In this document: positions 63,562 to 64,000 of the stretch, piece by piece
How positions within the stretch are numbered: position 1 is the first letter of the stretch
Layout of the letters: each line of letters begins with the position of its first letter
Source: Symbioplanes lichenis
Lineage (GTDB): Bacteria > Actinomycetota > Actinomycetes > Mycobacteriales > Micromonosporaceae
Direction of reading: 5' to 3'
NCBI RefSeq assembly: GCF_030709675.1
Contig: NZ_JAUZQD010000007.1
Coordinates: 372,001-436,000 of the forward strand
DNA length: 64,000 bases
Notes under the pieces: generated by a model
The model's database searches: none
What the model saw: the letters and a program-made list of their open reading frames with translations, nothing else
What the model was told of the DNA's origin: nothing
Translations under genes and position numbers: made by a program

Positions 63562-64000
63562 GTGACGGAGACGACCCGGCTGCGGCTGGATGTCTCGTAC
63601 GACGGCGGCGACTTCTCCGGCTGGGCGGCCCAGCCCACCCGCCGTACGGTCGCCGGGGTCCTCATCGAGGCCCTGCGCCGCCTCGCGGGCCCGGACGCCG
63701 AGCTGGGCCTGACCGTGGCCGGCCGCACCGACGCCGGGGTGCATGCGACCGGCCAGGTGTGCCACATTGAGCTGCCCACCGAGCTGTGGGAGACCCTGCG
63801 TGGCTCGCTGCTCCGCCGCCTCGCGGCCCTCATGCCCCCGGACGCGCGGGTCAAGGCGGTCACCGAGGTGCCGGGCACGTTCGACGCGCGCTTCTCGGCG
63901 ACCTTCCGGCGGTACGAGTACCGCGTCGCCGACACCCCGTACGGCCCCGACCCCCTGCGCCGTCACGACACGCTCGGCTGGGTCCGCCCGCTCGACCTGG
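63562..64000 (+). CDS. truA: tRNA pseudouridine synthase A, 5' part (3' end outside window)
   Basis: First about 146 codons of TruA, which makes pseudouridine at positions 38-40 of tRNA anticodon arms. RLRLDVSYDGGDFSGWAAQP, GVLIEALRRLAGPDAELGLT and the catalytic Asp in AGRTDAGVHATGQV are visible, then FDARFSATFRRYEYRVADTP. GTG 63562 follows GGGAGGAAG. The gene runs off the window at 64000. truA after rplQ is the usual actinobacterial order. Confidence 0.95.
   Translation, partial: MTETTRLRLDVSYDGGDFSGWAAQPTRRTVAGVLIEALRRLAGPDAELGLTVAGRTDAGVHATGQVCHIELPTELWETLRGSLLRRLAALMPPDARVKAVTEVPGTFDARFSATFRRYEYRVADTPYGPDPLRRHDTLGWVRPLDL

Overview
The window is about 64 kb of very GC-rich actinobacterial chromosome. 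Several features point to a Micromonosporaceae-type (Actinoplanes-like) organism, which is an inference: frequent GTG and TTG starts, DUF1707 proteins, a RepSA/Xis/Int type integrative element, and the rpmG-hadA-hadB-tRNA-Trp-secE-nusG gene order. No rRNA genes and no CRISPR array were seen.

Layout. (1) 1-4550: end of a complex I operon, nuoL (5' truncated by the window edge), nuoM and nuoN, followed by a translationally coupled GNAT acetyltransferase. (2) 4551-8765: remnant of an actinomycete integrative and conjugative element (AICE): a broken RepSA-like initiator, an excisionase, a tyrosine integrase, a cargo gene with a HEPN RNase-type motif, and a 49-nt copy of the 3' half of tRNA-Tyr with its terminator. 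(3) 8951-20056: accessory genes (HAD hydrolase, DUF1707 protein, OafA-type acyltransferase, GNAT, MOSC, an unknown protein, a stand-alone TIR-type protein, an IS110-family element, HtpX protease, an MFS transporter, a 5'-truncated gene). (4) 20757-25885: intact tRNA-Tyr on the minus strand, YajQ, a small membrane protein, a sulfurtransferase, an HTH protein, a tiny exported peptide and a GGDEF-EAL protein. (5) 25990-63498: translation and transcription genes: tRNA-Thr, tRNA-Met, rpmG, hadAB, tRNA-Trp, secE-nusG-rplA, rplJL, rpoBC, rpsL-rpsG-fusA-tuf, the S10 and spc operons (rpsJ to rplO), secY-adk-map, infA-rpmJ-rpsM-rpsK-rpsD-rpoA-rplQ. (6) 63562-64000: truA, cut by the window end.

The conserved half is ordinary with two exceptions. 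rplK (ribosomal protein L11) is missing from its usual place between nusG and rplA and from the whole window, and two DUF1707 membrane-protein genes sit between map and infA. Strong hairpins at operon joints (after rplA, rplL, rpoC, fusA, rpsQ, rplO, rpsD, rplQ) and sigma-70-like promoters before rplJ and rpoB divide the cluster into transcription units.

The most interesting accessory observations are these. The HEPN cargo gene lies between integrase and att site. The tRNA-Tyr att copies are inverted rather than direct, and a single inversion with a breakpoint near 4551 would explain this together with the RepSA truncation. The IS110 element has a non-coding left end with the placement and character of a bridge-RNA locus, including a 10-nt match to its own right end. 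A 49-bp inverted repeat brackets htpX and the MFS gene. A c-di-GMP neighbourhood combines YajQ, a GGDEF-EAL protein and a 49-residue exported peptide.
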